Below, one piece after another: positions 34,108-46,513 of a stretch of 64,000 bases of DNA. Where the stretch lies: assembly GCA_036346375.1 (NCBI GenBank), contig CM070500.1, forward strand, positions 71,924,525 through 71,988,524, written 5' to 3'. The notes under the pieces are model-generated. The model did not search any database. It worked only from the letters and a program-made list of their open reading frames with translations, and was not told where the DNA came from. The DNA comes from Guadua angustifolia (Eukaryota > Streptophyta > Magnoliopsida > Poales > Poaceae). Within the stretch, counting starts at the first letter, position 1. Each line of letters begins with the position of its first letter. A program made the translations under genes and the position numbers.

Positions 34108-37100
34108 TGTAATACCGCAAAAATCATTTTTCCTGGGTTTTGGCCGGATTTGTCTTCTTTTTCTTGACTCAAGGATTTATTCTGGAGAAAAGTTTAGTCT
34201 CGGAATTTCAATCGGTTGAGCGTAGGTCCCTCTCGCAGGCAATTTCGGGGGACTTGGGGACCTAATTGCGAGGGTTAGGTTTAAAAGAAAATTTAGATTT
34301 CGTGGGAGGGGTTTTCTGGAAGTTTACCTCCCCACCTAAATTTTCTTCTTTACCCTAACCTTATCCCTTCTTTTCCTTGCTCATTTCTTTTCTCCTGGTC
34401 TTGCTGCTCCCTGGCGCCTGCTCTCAGCCGCATCCTAGCGATTTCCTCCCCAGCCCGAGCTCCTACAGCCCTGGCGCAAGCCCCCCTGACCGAAGCTCTA
34501 GCGCCTGCCTCCCCTGGCTGAAGCTCCTGGTGCTTGCCCCCTGGCCGAAGCTCTCCTGCGTCTGCTTCGACCAGCCTCCGGCCTTGCTCCGGCCTTGCTC
34601 CGGTGACCCCCCTTCCCCAGGCCGGCGAGCTCCTCCCTCCCCCCTTGCGGCAGCCCTTCTCCACCTCCCTCTTCCCTCCATGTGAAGGATTGAGGTAAAA
34701 CCCTAGGTAGTGGGGATCCATTTGGCTTGCATGCAAGGTGTTTGTGCTATTGCTTGGCTAGGATTCATGATTTTTAGATGTTGGAGGTTGGGGATTGGAG
34801 AGACTAGAGTGATTGGAAATTTTCTGTTCGGGCAGAATTTTGTCCTTGGTTAGAATTGCTAATTGAAAATTCTACAAGCATTTTCTGAGGGTCTGGCTAT
34901 TGCAAAAGTTGTAGATAATTGAATTACCTTTCAATAGAGACTGAAATCACTAAGTTTCGTTCATCCGACTAAAAGTTATGACCGTTTTTCCAAGTGCTGC
35001 TCCGTGTGGGCAGTTTGCTGTTTTCGGGTTTTAGGAGTGGGTTGCGAAACCGACTTAGCTATGAGTCTTGTGATGATTTTGGGTGTGTTTTGAGTGGGCT
35101 ATATCTATGTGCAGGTGGTATGACCCCGGGTGTGGCAACCTCGTCTCGCCACACTGTCTCGAGAAGATTGAAGGCAAGTGCATTGTATTGGTTGTGGCTT
35201 AGGTGGCCATTAGGTTTCGCAATCATACAATTATCCATGTGTTATTTTAATATTTTCATGTTTGATTTTGCATGCGATGTGATGAATGAGAATGGTTAAT
35301 TGGTTATGCTATCGTTTAAACCGAGATTATATGCAAGTGCATCAGTGTTTGTTTGCTATGTGTGTCGATTGATGAACCATAAGCCTTGTCAATATGCCAT
35401 GCGTTACATTTTATATATTCCATGATGATGCTCCCTAGTATGATTAGGCTAATGGGAACATAAAAGATTTAAGATTTGAGTTATGAAAATGGCTCGATTG
35501 GTGGTCATGACATACGATTGTGGCGTTTATGTGAGTGTTGATGATATATGTGACCTTGAGGATATGAACGTTGAGAATATGGATATGAATGTTGAGAATG
35601 GCTTTTGCATTTATGCATTCATGAAAAGTGCATCTTTGGATTGAATGCTTTGTGGGTTGTTTGTTGGACCCCGTATAATTGCCATATTGACATATTGCTA
35701 TATCACACGTTCATAAGATTGCTCACTACTATGATAGGTGAATGTGAATAATGAAGTAGTGAGGTTGGATTAATAGGAATAGTTGATTTGCGATTTTGAA
35801 AATTGATTATGTCTTTGGTGTGAGTGTTAATGACAGAAGTGACCATGTTGATAAGATTTGTGAGAATATGGATATGAGTGTTGAGAAGGTGATTTGAATG
35901 TTGAGAATGACATTTGCATATGTGCATTCATGACAAGTGCATCGAGCCAGGTCGGTGAGAAAGTCATATGGAGTATATAACTAATCTGGAGTGCTCAGAG
36001 ATCCTACCCCGTAGTCCCATCCACTGGTGTGGATGGGAGCGGTGTTAAGTGTAGCACCCGCTACTGGGTAGCGGGCAAGTCCTGTTTCGGTAGGCCCCTT
36101 CCACGGGATGGTTGGGTTTGAGGGCACGCATCGACGGGTGGTGCTCGACAATACCGGTATGTGCTAAAAGAGGAGATGAGACATGCATGATGCATCATAT
36201 GCATGAGAATGGTGAAATATGCATGAGAATGGTGGAATGAGATGAGAATTTTGAAATGAGATGAGCATATGAACATGCAAGCATATTTGCATCTGCATTG
36301 CATTGATAATGATGAATCATATTTAATGAGTTGATTGTGATGTATGGATATGAGGTTCTTCTTTTGTATGGCATTTTTGCATCTGCATTGCATTGACAAT
36401 GATGAATCATGCTTAATGAGCTGATTGTGATGTATGGATATGAGGTTCTTCTTTTGTATGGCATGTTTGCATCTGCATTGCATTGACAATGATGAATCAT
36501 GCTTAATGAGCTGATTGTGATGTATGGATATGAGATTCTTCTTTTGTATGTTTTGTGCACTTGAGCATGAAGGCAGCTAATTGAAATTGTTAATGGTTAA
36601 TCGTGGAGCTAATGGCATTTATAGGTTGAGGATTGAGTCGTGGACTCATCCAATAAGCGGCTGTCGAGGTATGAGTAAAGTTTAAATAATTCTTGAGATG
36701 GTTGTGGTATTTGGAATCAGTTTCCAGTTCATTTATTTACCGAGTTCAGTCAAGTATTTGAATATGTTATGTTTCAAAGTATTGGTATTTCGTTTGATTC
36801 GGTTGTATTTTTGGTTGATGCACTTTGCTGAGTCTTGGACTCACGCTTGTTTGTTACTTGTTTTCAGGTACGTTGAAGTTGTCTCGCTGGGAAGGGAGTA
36901 GTAGCACGAACACGGCTGCAATCAACGTAATGAATTAAATAATGTGTAGTGTCAAGTCTTGATTATAATTGTATTATTGTGATTTCCGTTTGATGAGTTG
37001 TTTAGTTGCTGAATTGTTATTGTGAGAGTTCATCCTTAAGTGCATCTGCTAAATTGTCCTTGTGAATGATATTATATTGAATTTGCTCTTATGCCTGCTG

Positions 37101-37198
37101 AGTCGATATCCATAGTTTTAGAGGAGGTGCCGCCGAAATTTTCGGTGAATTTGGGAGTTGGTAGCATTTCAGACTCCGTGGGGAGTCGGGGTGTTACA
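34108..37198 (+). mobile_element. Solo Gypsy LTR, family A, 3091 bp, TSD AAACC
   Basis: It starts TGTAATACCGCAAAAATC and ends GTCGGGGTGTTACA. The 5-bp TSD AAACC is exact (34103-34107 and 37199-37203). The flanks rejoin to match the other Sirevirus LTR at about 47510-47560. The C-rich leader (34380-34680) is followed by AAGTTGTAGATAATT and AAAAGTTATGACCG, text also found in the LTR at 62723. ORFs of 70-130 codons in the leader overlap on both strands and look non-coding. No internal region remains, so this is a recombination product. Confidence 0.93.
36286..36555. repeat. 90-bp minisatellite, 3 copies
   Basis: Units start TTTGCATCTGCATTGCATTG at 36286, 36376 and 36466, an exact 90-bp period with few substitutions. 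It lies in the family A LTR at the position that holds a different, 61-bp array in the copy at 11282-13173. The 121- and 142-codon minus-strand ORFs are repeat translations. Confidence 0.95.
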
Positions 37199-37980
37199 AA
37201 ACCCCAAACAAATTGGGTTTTCTTGTATGGTTTTCAAAATACACTAACTAGACCTACTATCGTGTCAACTAGACTACGATCTGATGGCTCTGCTTGATCC
37301 ATGCAGTATCTAGCTAGCATCTTTTCCTTTCCTTGTCTTCTAGGCTTGCTATGACTCCATCTCTGATCATCTTCCAGCTATCCTCAACTTTTTGGACCTC
37401 TGGCGCACCTCGTCTAGTCTCGATCATCCTCCGCCTTACCATAATCTAGCACCGTTGTCCTACAACCATAAAAAATAAGGAAACACATCACATAGCAATG
37501 TCCAAAAAATATGCAATTTAACTTCTAAAATCATAATTTTTAGATCATCCATGTTCATTAGGGCCAGTGCTACCGCCCCTTGGCCGGTAGCACTACCCTT
37601 CATCCCAAAACCAGAATATCCCTGTCTGAAATTTTTACACTGGCCATTTGGGCTAGTGCTACCGCCCGGCTGATAGCACCGAGCTGACATGGACGGTAGC
37701 ATCGGCTTGCCTAAACCCCCTAAAAACACTCTCTCGGGATTTTCCACACTGCTCTGGGGTCTGTGCTACCGTTCGGCCGGTAGCACCGTGCTACCATGGC
37801 TAGTAGCACCAGGAAAAACAGATAGAGGTCAAATTGCTTCAACTTAGGATTTAAACCTTAAATCTCCCTCAAACTCAATCACTACTAGCTTAAACAATGT
37901 TAATAACTCATCACACATATGGGTAGACCTCTACATGGTCTTTCAATCTCCCCCTTGATGAGTATATTGACAAATAACAC

Positions 37981-38491
37981 TGAAAGTGCATCTAGGCCCC
38001 TCAAAGAGTTTTGGTGATTTATGGCAACACAATTCTATATACTAACGGTGCAAGTGAGATTCTATGCAGTGATCGAGAAGATATCATCGTTGGAAAGCAA
38101 TTGGAGATCCCCACCATCTTTAAAATTTTGAAAAGGCGGCATCAAGACTTTAGTCGTAAATCTTTTATTTTTATTGAGTCTAAGGATAGCCGTACTATTA
38201 AGGGGGATATGACGGAAAATCGCTTCTAGGATATGCTTGTGCTCATAGAATGAAAATTGCATCTCGAAAATTATTCAAAACTATCCGGATAAAATCCCAA
38301 AGACAAGTGTAACGGACACTCACTCCAAATCTAACCATTACCCACCTCATTCATTCTTGAGCTCGCTCACTCTCACTCTCTCTTGACCCTCTTTCTCCCA
38401 CTTGAATCCTTGTTTTGATGAATTTAAATTGTTGCTAATTTTTTAATCCACCTATTCACCCCCCCTCTAGGCGACATCACCGGTCCTTTCA
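37981..38491. mobile_element. Short solo Sirevirus-type LTR, 511 bp, TSD AACAC
   Basis: It starts TGAAAGTGCATCTAGGCCCC, continues with a GTTTTGGTGATTTATGGCAA segment, and ends CACCCCCCCTCTAGGCG then CGGTCCTTTCA. The 5-bp TSD AACAC is exact (37976-37980 and 38492-38496). Both ends are typical of grass Sireviruses. It lies in the pol-LTR spacer of the larger Sirevirus, in plus orientation, opposite to its host. Confidence 0.92.
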
Positions 38492-38496
38492 AACAC

Positions 38497-40322
38497 AAAA
38501 AGCATAAAATTTTGAGTTTGAGAAATAGAAGAAGAAGCATTTGGAATGCAAAGCCAAACTTAATCCAAGAGAAAAAGAAATAAGATCATGACCAAGTTGA
38601 CAAGAAGGATTTTAGAGAAAAATCCATGAAATAACAAGTTTTCCATAAAAGCTCTAAAAGACCAATAAAAACTCATAAGAACTCAAATATGCTTATGATT
38701 CAAGATAGTTATCAAGTTTTCAACAAAATCATAAGATCCAAAATGCAATTTCATTTTATCTTTTAATGATTACATTTTTTATCTTTAAATGATGCCTTTT
38801 CTACTAATTCTCCCCCATTTGGCAATATAGGCATCAAGAAAGTATTTTCTCCCCTGTTGTATGATATGCATCTAAAAAGCTTTGAAAATTATCCGAGTGA
38901 TCAAAATGGCAAGATATGACACCAAGCTAGACAATTTGAGATAATGCTAAACTAAGACACGCCCAAGTGCAAATAACAAGTTTTGCTAGCAAGGCTCTTT
39001 TTGAAAATTTTATTTTTAGTAAGATTTGATAAGTGCAACACTTAGCATTAGTTTCAAAACTAGAAGCAAAGCCACTCAAAAGATTAATTGGAAAAGCTAG
39101 AGTTCAACCTACTCAACATTTTGGGGAAACTAGAAGTGTATACAAGGTCATTCGAGCTCATTCTTCATTGAATGCAAATTTTTCTTCAAGATCTTAAAAG
39201 ATATAGCGAGGGTGCACATATTTGACATTATTTGTATTCTTTAACACTTATGTTTTTTTATTTGCATTTTTAAAATGTAGTTGACTCAAGCCATATTTGA
39301 TCATCTTAAGAAGGACTCTTAAGAGGATGGTCTCGGTCATACACGACAAATTCCAAGTTTATCCCATGTGCAATGGGAAGCTATCTTGGGAATGCGAGGT
39401 GTTGAGTCTAGTACACATAAAAAGAGTTAATTTTCCTTGCTTTCATTTTAACATATATGAGCAAATGAAGGACTCAAGCATGGATCAACCTAGTTTTACC
39501 CAAGTTGCTATAGGGACTTTAGAAAACTCTAAAATTTTACAAATCATGAAAAATATCCCTAGAGAAGAAACTTAGCAAGTAAAAGCAACATGTTTCATTA
39601 AGTTTTTCTTTTAAAGCTCATTTTTCAATTTTTATCAAGCTTAGCAAGATAAATGAACTTGGACATATCTAGGTTAGTGATTTTCTTTAAATGATGTAGC
39701 ATGGTGTATAGCATGACGAATAGACCATTTGCATCATAGACAAAGCTCATAAAACAGAAAACCAAGTCTAATATGCAATGCATGAAACAGATTCTCAAAA
39801 CTCCTCCTGAACATGTGAGTCAATTTTAAGCACAAATCTTGTTTAAGTTGAGTTATTAGCAAAATTAAGCTAAAAGAAGATTCGAATGAGCTTAAATAAA
39901 ATCGGAAACACAAAATGAGAGAAGAAGTTGAGAATCTGCAAACTGGGTGGCTAAAGAGCATAGAAAAGATAGAAAAGAACACTATGGCTCAGACTCGCTC
40001 TCATCTTCCCCAATGGCTGACATAGGGAAACTGCCTCTAGATCCCAAGCTAAGGAGTGCACACAGACTCTGTCTACCCAGAGGGCCCAACACCTGCTAGA
40101 CTTATAAGACTGTGAGGAAACTCAATCTAGAGAGAAGAGAGAACAACTAATTGTGCATGATAGCAACCTATAGCATAAGATAAGAGGTCTATACAAAGCA
40201 TGCCAGAAGTCTAAGTAAAGTGAACTCAAAATAGGAAAATAAGCCCATAAACACCTAGCCAAAGTAAAAAATGAAATGCTGAAAGAAAACATATAATACA
40301 TAGTATACAAATCAGTTCCTCC
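38497..40322 (-). other. Sirevirus pol-to-LTR non-coding spacer
   Basis: About 1.8 kb with no ORF showing envelope or other protein character. It contains a second polypurine-like tract (CTCCCCCATTTGGCAAT, about 38812) and a block at 39327-39415 that matches the corresponding spacer of the gag-only element (16069-16162). ORFs such as 39297-39575 overlap that block but carry no recognisable motif. Confidence 0.6.
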
Positions 40323-43300
40323 TTACGATAAGCCGTAAGGGCACACGACTCCAAGCTCACTCCTCAAGGCAACAAACCTAAAGCTATCCAAAGGCTTGGT
40401 AAAGATATCGGCTATCTGGTGGTCTCTTTCTTCAACCTAAAGCGCGATATCCCCCTTCTCCACATGGTCTCTAAGGAAGTGATATGTAACATCAATGTGC
40501 TTGACCTTGGAATACTGCACTGGGTTTTAGCAATGCAAATAGTAAAAGTGTTGTCACAAAAAAGTGGAACACTCTTTATCGCTATCCCATATTCACGCGA
40601 GTCAATCGCATCCAAAGCACCTGACTACAGCAACTCGCTGTAGCAACATACTCGACCTCTGCGGTAGACTGTGCAATCCCAGACTGCTTCCTAGTCCACC
40701 AAGAAACAAGAGAAATGCTAATGAATTGGCAAGTGCTAAAAATGCTCTTCCTATCTATCCTATAGCTAGTAAAGTTAGCATTGAAAAAGACTCGAAGGGA
40801 AAGACAAGAAGAGGAAGAGTACAAAATACCATAATCAGTAGTAGCACAAAGGTACCTGAAAATGCACTTTACCGCCTGGCGATGAGAGACGCGAGGAGAA
40901 GCCTAAAATCGAGCGTACAGACACATCGAAATATATGTTCAGCCTCGAAGCAGTGAGGTACAGAAGGGAGCCGATCATGCTCTGAAACTCTTTTTGATCA
41001 GTAGGCTCGAGAACAGTAGTGGTAGCCATAGGAGTCATCACTGGCTTTCCATCAGACATATTGAAGCGTCTCAGGAAGTCCCGAGTGTACTTGTCTTGAT
41101 GAAAGAAGGTACCATCTCTTGTTTGCTTGATTTGTAAGCCAAGGATGTAGCTCAACTCGCCCATCATACTCATCTCAAAATCTGTGCTCATCACTTCTGA
41201 AAACTGAGACACAAAAGAATGCGAAGAGTCACCAAAAATAATATCATCTAGATAAATCTAGACGAGGAGAAAAATGAGAATCTTGGTGTCTAATAAACAG
41301 AGTCTTGTCTACTATACCCATTTTGAAACTATGGCTAAGAAGATAGGATTTAAGCCTCTTATACCATGCTCTAGGGGTCTGCTTAAGTCCGTACAAAGCT
41401 TTGGAAAGCTTGAAGATATGGCTTGGGTACTTAGGGGGTGTTTGGGACAGCTCCAGCTCCACCAAAATCTGTGGAGTTGGTGGAGCAGGGTACTTCTAGC
41501 TCCAGAAATTTATGGAGTTGGAGCTGTGAGTACATTAACAGTGTTTAGGTAGATCATTTTATTTACATTTTAGACTAAAAATATAAACTTAATTTACTTT
41601 ATTTTAGCCTATAAATGTCATATCTGAGTTGGAGTTGAGAGCTGGAGCTCTCCCAAACAGGGCCTTAGAGTTCTTGAATCCTAGAGGTCGCTTAACATAA
41701 ACATTTTCCTCAATATAGCCATTGAGGAATGCACTCTTGACATCCATTTGATAGAGCTTGAAGCCCTGGGATGCAAAGAATGCAAGAAGGATCCTAATAG
41801 CCTCTAGTCTAGCTATAGGGGCAAAGGTCTCCTCAAAGTCAAGACCCTCATCCTAAGAAAAACCCTGCACAACTAGTCTAGCCTTGTTATGAATGACCAC
41901 TCCATCCTCACTCTTCTTGTTTTTGAACACCCACTTGGTCCCAATGACATTATGACCAGATGGGGGCTCCACAAGCTGCCAGACTTTGTTTCTCTCAAAG
42001 TTTTTAAGTTCCTCATGTATAGCATTAATCCAAGACTCATCGGATAATGCATGAGTAATATCTTTTGGCTTAAAAGAGGCAACAAAAGCAGAGTGAAGAC
42101 AGAAAGAAAATAAGCCTAATTTTGAGTACGTCACATACTCAAATAGATCACCAATGATCTGATCAGGTGGATGAGAATGTTGAATATGGCGAGGAGGTCT
42201 AGAAGCGGAAGTGACCTCTACCTTATGCACAGAAGAGGTAGGAGCAGGGCCACTCGCTGAAGGAGAGTCTGAAGGCAAGGGTTGGTCTCCCTGAGATGCA
42301 GAAATGAAAATAGGTGGCACCTCAGGTGTAGAGGGGATTGGATGAGGTGGAATACCATCATGCTCATCCTCTACGAAAATGGTCTTGGAGGTGGAAGAAG
42401 AGTCTGAAATATTTGGTCTAGCTCCTGGGCTAGCCTCATCAAAAGTCACATCATAGGTCTCTATGATCCTATTCGCATCACAACTCCAAACCCTATAGCG
42501 ATGTGAGGAAGATGAGTAATCCAGAAAAATACCATCAGAAAAACAATACTCAAACTTATCCAGGTTACTAGTCTTTAAAATGAAACACTTGCAACCAAAC
42601 ACATGAAAATGAGAGACGCTGGACTTTCGCACATACCTCAACTCGTAAGAAGTGCGGTACAAATATGCTCTCAAGAATATGAGATTAGAAACATGGCAAG
42701 CAGTAGCTATAACCTCAATCCAAAACTTCTTAGGAGTACTGTATTCATCTAGCATCATCCTAGCCATCTCTACCAGAGTCCTATTCTTTCTTTCCACTAC
42801 GCCATTTTGCTGAGGGACGTAGGGAGAGGAGAACTGTTGCTCTAAGCCAAACTCCACACAGAAACTCTCAAAGTAGGAGTTCTTGTACTCCGTACCATTA
42901 TCGCTACGTATAGCTCGTAAGGCACCTGGTAGCTCAAAAGATAGCCTACTGACCAATCCTCTGAAATGAGAAAAAGTCTCATCCTTCAAAGCTATGAAAA
43001 ACACCTAAGAATACCTCGAAAAGTCATCGATAATGATAAGAATATACCACTTCCCACCAGCTGACTGCACTCTAGTTAGACCAACAATGTCCATCTGTAA
43101 AAGCTGTCCTAGTGCATCAGTCATCACAACAGTGTCTAGAGAATGAGAAGTAGCAACCATCTTGCTATGTCGGCAAGGAGACCAAACTAAATATTTAACT
43201 ATCTTGAGTTTAGGTAAGTCATGAATGAGATCATAGTTGCTAACTCTGGTCAAATGATCAAAACTAATGTGACCAAGTCTCATATGTTAGAAGGAGAGAT

Positions 43301-43793
43301 CACGGGACTCAGAAGCAATCAAACAACGAAGAGAGTCTCTAGAAGAAACAAAAAATTAGTATGAAAGACTCCCAAATCTACAAATCCCGCAAACTAACTC
43401 TCCTGATGAATCAAGGATTCTACAAGTACTACTCTTAAAGTTTATCTTGAAAGAGTCATCGATAAGCTGAGAAACAGAAAGCAAATTATGTTGCAGCTTA
43501 CTGACTAAGGCAACGTCTTTAAGAATAAAATTTTCATTAATGCAAACAGTACCTTTAGCAATGACTCTACCTGATGAAGTATCCCCAAAAGTGATCAACT
43601 CATTATCGGGGGCTCGAACTAGGGAAGAGAACCAACGAGAGTTTTTCGGTCGTACGGCGAGAACAACCGGAGTCAACAATCCAAATCTCTCCCTTCCCCA
43701 TCCGACGAACTTGATCAAGACACAAGAGAGAAAGATGACCCAGTACTTTGATAAAGTGAAGGCCTGGGAACCCAATACTGAACCATACGACAC
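40323..43793 (-). pseudogene. pol: Sirevirus pol: protease remnant, integrase, RT, RNase H
   Basis: In order on the minus strand: a protease-side remnant (ITFGDTSSG, LLSVSQL; 43,793-43,356); GAG-pre-integrase (RLGHISFDHL) with a zinc-binding remnant (SPCRHSKM); and the integrase core with DIVG, the second Asp in SDNGTEYKN, and the ERKNRTL Glu (43,283-42,600). RT follows from WVFKNKKSEDG (about 41,930), through LYGLKQTPRAWYKRL (about 41,380), to YLDD, the active-site box (about 41,255). RNase H is at 40,824-40,412, with AQSTAEVEYVA. A TAA stop lies at 40,323. It is broken by stops, frameshifts and a MITE at 41434. Confidence 0.9.
41434..41664. mobile_element. Tourist-like MITE (PIF/Harbinger), 231 bp, TSD TTA
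   Basis: The terminal inverted repeats are GGGGGTGTTTGGGACAGCTC and GAGCTCTCCCAAACAGGGCC. The TSD TTA is at 41431-41433 and 41665-41667. It interrupts the reverse transcriptase region. A 3-bp TTA TSD with G-rich termini fits Tourist-like elements. No coding capacity. Confidence 0.88.
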
Positions 43794-43799
43794 CTTAGA

Positions 43800-46458
43800 G
43801 TACCAGCCACAGAAGAAGAGGAATGGACTCTAGTGTCTCTCTACACTCAACTCTCACACGATCAGAAACAACACTAGTAGAAAATCTAGGAGTTGGAACT
43901 GGGTTGGTCCGCTGTCGAGCAAGGCTGGACCATCCCAGTGAGGTTGTCCAAATCTTCTACTATTAAACACCTCACGCCGCTGATATCTATCTCAATGGGA
44001 AAAACAAGGAATATCAAGAGAACGGTAGGAAGATTGACCACGAGCACTTTAGGACTAAAACTCGACTGAACAACATGAAAACTGAGTCCTGGATGCTACC
44101 CAAAAATAGGCTACTCACTAATTTGTCTAGTAGCAGTGCGTGCCTTGGAAGCATTCAAAGTTTGGGAATGACCTTGAATACCTCTAAGAGCAGCAACACG
44201 CCCATGCCTTAAGATCTTGCCATGTCTAAAGCAGAAATCTGCCAAATGTCCATCTTTCTAACGGAAGGTGTATGTATACTTCGCCTTGCTAGAGGTAGAA
44301 GCAACAAGAGGAGTAGCCTTCTGGTTAGAGATCCCACGGACAACCCCAACAGATCTAAACACAGTAATGCTCACCCCGGGAACAACTACAATCTCTCCAC
44401 TCTTGGAGCCACGAATAATGGTAAGAGGATAAATTCTAGCGTGCTCAAAGTAGTCAAATCCTAGACCCTGATTAAATCTGCTAATCTTGGATTGGTCTAG
44501 AATGAGATTGAGCTTCTTTTTTCCTCCTACAAACTTCTCGAGAGTGCTCATGAGATATTCACACTTCCGGAACAGAGAGGCACAAGAAGAGGAGGGAAGA
44601 GGGGAGGAAGAAGAACCAAGAAAAGAAGAACTATCAGCACGTGTATTTTCTCCCTTAGTAAGGCTACCTCAATTTTGAGGGCCTTACATGAAATGCAAGC
44701 AGCAATTCTAATCCTAAGGGTCTGGGCCTCAAACTTCTTCCTAAATTCGACTTGGATTTCATCCAAGTTCCACTCAATCATAGCACATCGCAAGTAACTT
44801 TCTTGTGACTTAACTAGTAAGTTCTTAGCAAGTTTAGCACACTTGATATTGAAAGATTCATTGTCAAGTTTTAGTTGCTTATAGCCCTCACATGAGCTGA
44901 TTAGGTTCTTAGAAGTATGCATTTTAAATTCTTCATTTCTAGTTGAGAGCTTCCTACGGGGAGTGCTTATGGCATTAATCTCAGTAAGTAATTTAGGGCA
45001 ATTTTCACATGAGAGAGTAGAGTGAGTATGAAGAAAACTAGCATCTAAAGACATGGTATTAGAAGATTCATTGCTAGCATTCTTCAACCTAAAACTATCT
45101 AGTTCAGAAAATACATTATCAGGCATAGTCCTTAGGTTCTCTAACTACACAAGTAGGGCATCACACAAAGAACAGTCATCAGTGACTCGAGAGGGAGAAG
45201 ATCTGAGAGAAGCTAACTCCCGAGTCAAGATACCTACTTTCTTCTCAAGCTCCGTACACCTAGCTCTAGCTCTAGCATGAAATTCCCTAATTTGGCTTCA
45301 TTGAGCTAGTCATAGGAGGGTACCTCGTCCATGTCACTATAGAGTTCGGAGTCGCTGATGCTGTTCGCGTCTGCCGTGAAGCACATACCGGTGAAGTCGT
45401 CGCCACCATTCTTCTCTTACAGATCATACTCTCGTTTGTCACTCCAAGTCTTCGTGTCAGAGAGATTGATGTTGTCGAGTGCTGTGAGGACATGGTAGAA
45501 GAGCTTGTTCTTTGAGAAGTTACGATACTTCTTCTCGCGCACTAGGTCACGAACTGGAGACTTCTTGTTGTGATTCTTGTCGATGTCGTCGTTCTTTTCC
45601 AAATCACCAAAGTCGTTCTTCCCCTTTTCCAACTTGGGACAATTTGCTCGAATGTAGTTACGGCCACCACGCTCGAAACAGGTGATCATGCCACCTCTCT
45701 TCCTCTCTCTCACCCTTTTGTAGGTATGAGAAAACTTGCCAGCCAGAAGAGCAAGCTCATTTTCTAGAAACTTTTTCAGTTGGTCAATGCTTAGCTCATA
45801 AAGAGCGGAGAGGGAGGAACAACAGAAAAATCAGAAGAGGATCTGCTGGGATCGATGACCAAGGCCATCGACTGAGATTTCATCTTACGAGCGACAACGC
45901 CGATCTCATAAGTCTTGTGTCAGGAATAAAGCCCATCAAAAGTCAGAGTCAATAAGTTGGTAGTATCCTTGATGGTGGTCACTTTCATCTTCTGCACTTG
46001 AAGATCGAGTACGGTCAAGAAATATCAAGCATTATCCGAGTTAGGGTATATGCAACTAACTGCTCGGAGGTTGCTCAAAATCTTCGTAAAACAACCAAAG
46101 CACTCGTCAAGACTCTCTCCAACGTGTTGTTCAAATTTGTTGTAATCATGCTTGTTCTGATCCTATCTCACCATCTTGATTTGGGTAGTGCCCTCATGGT
46201 AAGCATCGAGAGATCCTGTCGTACTCACTGTAGCTAAGGCCCTGTATAAGGATGTTTCTTGCCTTAGCATTCGCCTCAACATCAGCCATATTGTCGGTCG
46301 TGACGTTCCTATCGACAGGAACCTCATACGGGAGCTTCATCTTCTGCCAAATCAGGAAGCCCTGGGCAGTGATGTACGACTCCATTCGTGACTTTCAAAA
46401 CAAAAAATCAACTCTAGAAAAGACAGTTGGCTTGGTGGAATATTTGTCCATCGCCATG
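43800..46458 (-). pseudogene. gag: Sirevirus gag, degenerate
   Basis: It starts at the ATG at 46458 (MAMDKYSTKP, then ESYITAQGFLIWQKMKLPYE, the same gag domain as in the gag-only element). Successive fragments in shifted frames follow: a degenerate zinc knuckle region (CFERGGRNYIRANCPK, 45,690-45,640) in which the second Cys and the His are replaced, a charged helical stretch (45,126-44,548), and the KKLNLILDQSK segment (44,500) that matches KNLNMILDQSK in the gag-only element. Numerous frameshifts and stops; not functional. Confidence 0.8.
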
Positions 46459-46498
46459 GCTCTCGAGACTAGTTAAGATCTATGAAAGAACAAAATTG

Positions 46499-46511
46499 AC
46501 TCTGATACTAA
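46499..46511 (-). other. Primer binding site remnant
   Basis: The minus strand reads TAGTATCAGAGTC next to the LTR end, a two-substitution variant of the initiator tRNA-Met site TGGTATCAGAGC. Confidence 0.7.
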
Positions 46512-46513
46512 TT

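Larger units (their letters stand above)
33081..37945 (-). repeat. 3' LTR of the degenerate Sirevirus, interrupted at 34108-37198
   Basis: It begins (plus reading) TGATGGATTGAGATGGCGATC and ends CATGGTCTTTCA, directly next to a polypurine tract (CTCCCCCTTGATGAG complement, 37948-37962). Without the nested LTR and one TSD copy it is about 1.77 kb. It contains palindromic pairs of GGTGCTACCG and CGGTAGCACC (37565-37790) and the GGGGGTGAATGATCCC LTR-end motif (33105-33120). It corresponds along its length to 46514-48041. Confidence 0.85.

Noticed and set aside
38497..40322. Envelope-like gene between pol and the 3' LTR of the Sirevirus
   Set aside because: Some Sireviruses have one, but no ORF here has a membrane segment or protein-like composition over useful length.
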